From: Lycorma delicatula
Lineage: Eukaryota; Arthropoda; Insecta; Hemiptera; Fulgoridae
Reading direction: 5' to 3'
DNA: 64,000 nucleotides
Assembly (NCBI RefSeq): GCF_047948215.1
Contig: NC_134465.1
Location: 50,747,946-50,811,945 of the forward strand
Position numbers and translations under genes: made by a program. Below, piece by piece: positions 60,212 through 64,000 of this stretch. Each line of letters opens with the position of its first letter. The stretch's first letter is position 1. The notes under the pieces are model-generated. The model saw only the letters and a list, made by a program, of their open reading frames with translations. It did not search any database and had not been told where the DNA came from.

Positions 60212-60443
60212 CAATTTATCCAACTAGTGATTAGAATATTCATCTATATTCAACTTCTCATAAAAAAATTCAGCTAGTTTATTGGCTACATTAGGAGGTT
60301 GATTGCAGTCTCAAAAAAGAAAAAAATTATTGCAATCTGCTAATAGGATTACATCCATAACAATTGTTTTATTAATTAATTGGATATTCCTTATATGTAA
60401 ATAGGAAATTTTTGTTTTTTATTTTATTTATTTATGTATACCT

Positions 60444-60756
60444 TTCTTTTTCTCTTATTTTCTTTTTCCTGTTTAGCTTCCGGTAACTACCGTTTAGGTA
60501 ATTCTTCAGAGGATGAATGAGGATGATATGTATGAGTATAAATGAAGTGTAGTCTTGTACATTCTCAGTTCGACCATTCCTGAGATGTGTGGTTAATTGA
60601 AACCCAACCACCAAAGAACACCGGTATCCATGATCTATTATTCAAATCCGTGTTAAAATAACTGGCTTTACTAAGACTTGAACGCTGGAACTCTTGACTT
60701 CCCAGATCAGCTGATCTGGGAAGACGTGTTCACCACTAGACCAACACGGTGGGTTC
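60444..60756 (-). mobile_element. tRNA-derived SINE-2, reverse orientation
   Basis: Full-length reverse copy with pyrimidine-rich tail (ttctttttctcttattttc), ggtaactaccgtttagg, core and head ending ccaacacggtgggttc. Perfect 14-bp duplication atttatgtatacct at 60430-60443 and 60757-60770. Forms an inverted pair with the copy 230 bp to the left. Confidence 0.96.
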
Positions 60757-60889
60757 ATTTATGTATACCTGGTTGCAGAATAACAGCACAGTGACATGAT
60801 GTCAACAGTAGTCTGCAGAGATGCCGAAGCATCTGTGCACAGTCTGGCATGTAAGAGTAAATGTACCGGTAAATGTGTTGTTTTGAACA

Positions 60890-61020
60890 GACTCAGACTA
60901 ACCACTCCTGAGATGTGTGATTAATTGAAATCCAATCGCCAAAGAAGACTGGTATCCACAGTCTAGCATTCAAATCCATACAAAAGCAACTGCCTTTACA
61001 AGGATTTGAACCTAAGATGT
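60890..61020 (-). mobile_element. SINE-2 fragment
   Basis: Core and B-box part only: cactcctgagatgtgtg, gaaatccaatcgccaaag, ggtatccacagtctag, caaggatttgaacct. Tail and head missing. Confidence 0.85.
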
Positions 61021-61468
61021 AAATGCGTTTAATATTAATGCTTCAAATATGTGTTAGCCATTGGTATTAGTGTGGGGATTGAAGTTTATAAGCGTAAAAA
61101 TAATACATCTTTTATCCCGGATTCAAACTTAGAATGGTAAATTTATAAACAAAAGATGTCAAGTTCAGGTTAATATAAATTATATATAAGTGGGTCAGAG
61201 TAATTGAATATACTTTATGTTTATTATTACTGTTATTTCTGTTTCCATTACGGTGTTTGTTAACTGTAAACAAAAAAGTTATATTAAAGTTAGTAAGTAA
61301 ATAATGAATTCTGCTAACTGTGGGTGTTAGTTTTTTCTGATCATAAGTAAACTGAAGGAAAAACAGCAAAATAATTAAATTTCCTGTTAATTAAATGTTA
61401 ACTTTTAACTTCCAGATTATTACTGTTACCCTAGAGGGATTGGTGGAAATCGAGGTGTAAATTATTAC

Positions 61469-61500
<32 letters not shown>

Positions 61501-62329
61501 TTTTTGATGGGAGAGTATAGACTGAGAGAAAGTTATTAATTGATCATTGTTCATATTTTTTGTAGTCATATATTGGACAAAGAACATTTTTCTCTTTCTC
61601 CTGTCCTCTCCGTTGTGTCTCTCTTTTAGATCCTCTCACCATTAATTTTATACTCCTTCCGTGAGTTATTCTTTTTCCTCTGATACAGAAAGGGTATGTG
61701 ACAAGAAAATATTTTAAAGGTAAGGAAAAATAGGTGTTTGCTTAACAATGGTTTATTTATACGGTTATAAAAAAAAAAAAAAAAAACATTTAGTACACCT
61801 ACATTCTCATTTTCCCAAAGTTTGATTTTCTCATGTGTATAACTTGAGCATGACACACATGCGTGTATATATACGTATACATGGGGAAGAGTACGTTTTA
61901 GAACATTTCATTTTGTTTTTCGTTGTTTAAATAAACCACACTTTATTTTCTATTACCTTTTTACTTTGCGTTGTCCTTTTTTTTAATTCAATACCTTGGG
62001 GTCTTTTTGATGACATTATGTAAACAACATTTTTTATAATTTTTCAATCTTTCTTTTCTTTATTTAAGTAATTTAAGCAGTCAGTTTATCATCTTTCTAA
62101 AACATTTTAGATTTTTTATTTTTATATTAAGATTTAACATTATTATAAAATTTGACTTTACCTCAGAATATTTTTTTGTTGAAAATTATATAATAAAATA
62201 AAAAAAAAAACAGTATTAACTTAATTTTTTTTTATTAAGAATTTCTGTTAAAGATACTTGAACATCTTTATTTTTTAACTAAAATTTAAAGTATTGTTAC
62301 AAAGAAAAACTTTGTTTAATTTTTTTTTT
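61021..62329. other. No gene seen
   Basis: AT-rich; contains a microsatellite (61469-61501) and an A run at 61769-61786. Minus-strand frames at 61112-61369 and 61626-61856 have no motif. Confidence 0.5.
61469..61501. repeat. (GA)n microsatellite
   Basis: About fifteen GA units with one aaa interruption. Confidence 0.95.
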
Positions 62330-63232
62330 GGTTCAGTCATTTGAGTGGTTTGATTATACATCTGTAACAATTTGTTTTACATATTCCTAATTGTTTCAAT
62401 TCGCTATACCCCCTACATCTTACATCCCTAACAATTTGTTTTACATATTCCAAATGTTGCCTGCCTACACAATTTTTTCCATCTACCTGTCCCTCCTATA
62501 TCAAAGTGACTATTCCAGGATGCCGTAAAGTGTGGCCTATTTAAGTCTGTTTCTTCTTTAAGCTATATTTTTCTAAATGATTCTTTTTTATCGATTTGCC
62601 GCTACTCCTTTTCATTTGTCACTGTATCCACCTTTATGATTTTTAACATTCTATTATAGCACCGCATTTCAAAAGCTTCTAATCTTTTCTTCTCAGGTAA
62701 TCCGGTTGTCCAAGTTTCACTTCCATATAAAGCTATGCTCCATACATATTCTTTTAAAAATGCTTTCCTGACATTTAAATTAATTTTTGATGTAAGCAAA
62801 ATTATATTTCTGAGTAAGCTCGTTTCGCCTGTGCTATTCGGTATTTTATATCGCTACTGCTTTGTCCATTAATTCTACTTCTCAAATAACAAAATTCTTC
62901 TGCCTCCATAGTCCTTTCTTGTCCTATTTTTATATTCAGCCATCTGTCTACTTTATTTCTACTACATCTCATTATTTTCATTTTGTACTTGTTTATTTTC
63001 ATGCGGTAGTTCTTTTATAGCAAATTATTTATCCGTGTAATTCATTGTTCTAAATCCTTTTTACTCTCGACTGGAATTACTATATCATCAGCAAATCATA
63101 GCATCTTTGTCTTTTCACCTTGCACTGTTACTTTGGATCTAAATTTTTCTTTAACATCATTAACAGCTAGTTCTATGTAAAGATTAAAAAGTAATGGGAA
63201 TAGAGAACATCCTTGTTTGACTCGTTACGTTT
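62330..63232 (-). mobile_element. LINE family A, second copy
   Basis: Minus strand: RT text homologous to 520-1419, including a destroyed catalytic region, MKINKYKMKIMRCSRNK (63002 leftward), EEFCYLRSRI, INLNVRKAFLKEYVWSIALY, KRLEAFEMRCYNRMLKI, and the C-terminus with TGA near 62334 followed by an A run. Two open stretches (62602-62799, 62802-63002) are separated by a frameshift. 5' truncated near 63232, just upstream of the segment that reads LFNLYIELAVND. No target duplication was identified. Confidence 0.92.
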
Positions 63233-63470
63233 CATATAATTAATTAAATGTTGTGTATGAACTAACATCTTGTATAAATTGATACGTTGGTATTTTGTAA
63301 TTCTATTAGAGAATGTCTTTCAAAAGTGTAACTTGTGTGAAGTAGCCTATATTTCTCTAATTAAACCAATAGTATATGTTTCTTACTATAAATAAACCAC
63401 CAACAAATGTTCGTTTAAAATTTATTATTAATTATTTTATAATTGGAGAAATGGAGGGAAGAAATTTGTA
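63233..63470. other. Spacer between two LINE copies
   Basis: AT-rich, about 240 bp, nothing recognised. Confidence 0.6.
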
Positions 63471-64000
63471 TTTTTTTTTGTCCACTTATTTAACTAGTTT
63501 GATGCAGGTCTCAAGATTCCCTATGTAGTGCCAGTCATTTCGTTTTGGTATACCCCCTACAGCCTACATCCCTAAAAATTTATTTTACGTATTCCAAACG
63601 TTGCCTGCCTGCTCATTTTTTCTCATCTATATGTCACACCAATATTAAAACAACTATTCCAGGATGTCTTAATATGTGGCCTGTAAGTCTGTCTCTTTTT
63701 TTAACTATATTTTTCCCAGTGCTTCTTTCTTCATCTCCTTTGAACGATTTAATGATCTCATGATGATGATCAGTTTGTTTCACTTCTATATAAAGCTACA
63801 CTTCAAACATATATATTTTCAAAAAGGTTTTCCTAATGTTTAAACTAATTTTTGATGTAAGCAAATTACAAGTATATTTCTGACTGAAAGCTGTTTCGCC
63901 AGTGCTATTCAGCATTTTATATCGCTCCTGTTTCGTCCAGCTTTAGTAATTCTACTTCCCATGTAACAAAATTCTTCTACTTTTGTAATCTTTTGTATTC
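63471..64000 (-). mobile_element. LINE family A, third copy, runs off the window
   Basis: T run 63471-63479, then the same 3'-end order as the second copy: gtgccagtcatttcg, acagcctacatccc, cgtattccaaacgttgcctg. It then goes on towards the FCYMGS-equivalent near 63965. The 72-codon plus-strand frame at 63545-63763 is a shadow. Same orientation as the second copy and opposite to the first. Confidence 0.9.

Noticed and set aside
2450..60756. tRNA genes (many A- and B-box pairs)
   Set aside because: All are heads of SINEs: none closes an acceptor stem, and most have SINE tails, with target duplications on the best-preserved copies.

Overview
The window looks like AT-rich animal chromosomal DNA, almost certainly from an insect and plausibly a hemipteran. 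It has introns with pyrimidine-tract/AG acceptors, several families of non-LTR retrotransposons, tRNA-derived SINEs, Tc1/mariner, piggyBac-like and hAT-like remnants, a Helitron and many microsatellites. The species cannot be fixed from sequence alone. There is no bacterial or viral gene, CRISPR array or intact transposase. Almost every long open frame is a shadow of a repeat or chance.

Host gene: the only well-supported host coding sequence is the 3' end of a plus-strand gene. Three exons (8606-8719, 10791-10920, 12909-13018) join in phase (0, then 1) into a 117-residue, Ser/Pro-rich C-terminus ending in TGA. A 3' UTR with AATAAA at 13519 and a GT-rich stretch just after it follows. Upstream exons are not recognised here. 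The two introns hold a SINE, a cluster of three SINE-1b copies and a 445-bp MITE.

Layout. 0-4 kb: two LINE fragments (A, with an 11-bp target-site duplication; B) and a SINE. 7-8.4 kb: a decayed Tc1/mariner transposase. 8.6-13.5 kb: the gene end. 14.4-15 kb: a second MITE of the same family, interrupted by a SINE. 17-19.4 kb: a Tc1-like transposase split by a piggyBac-like element at TTAA. 19.4-20.6 kb: two copies of one retroelement 3' end. 22.7-23.3 kb: LINE C, minus strand. 26-30 kb: degenerate repeats and SINEs. 31-32.6 kb: the 5' end and zinc-knuckle ORF1 of a jockey-like LINE. 33.2-33.5 kb: an R1-like LINE 3' end. 34.3-35.3 kb: a Helitron with two candidate 3' termini. 38-54 kb: old dispersed duplications (418-bp tandem, a ~1.2-1.6 kb segment repeated 10 kb apart, a large foldback element). 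54.9-55.8 kb: a hAT-like element. 56-61 kb: a SINE-2 cluster. 62.3-64 kb: two more LINE A copies, minus strand.

Composition splits the window into three domains. CpG is scarce in roughly 1-29 kb and 54-64 kb (hand counts of 3 and 4 per kb in 24001-25000 and 54001-55000) and common in about 31-53.9 kb (26 in 36001-37000, 38 in 51001-52000). This is the pattern expected where germline methylation has eroded CpG in some stretches and not others. Two SINE families share a 3' tail while carrying different tRNA-like heads, and a third couples the first head to another tail.
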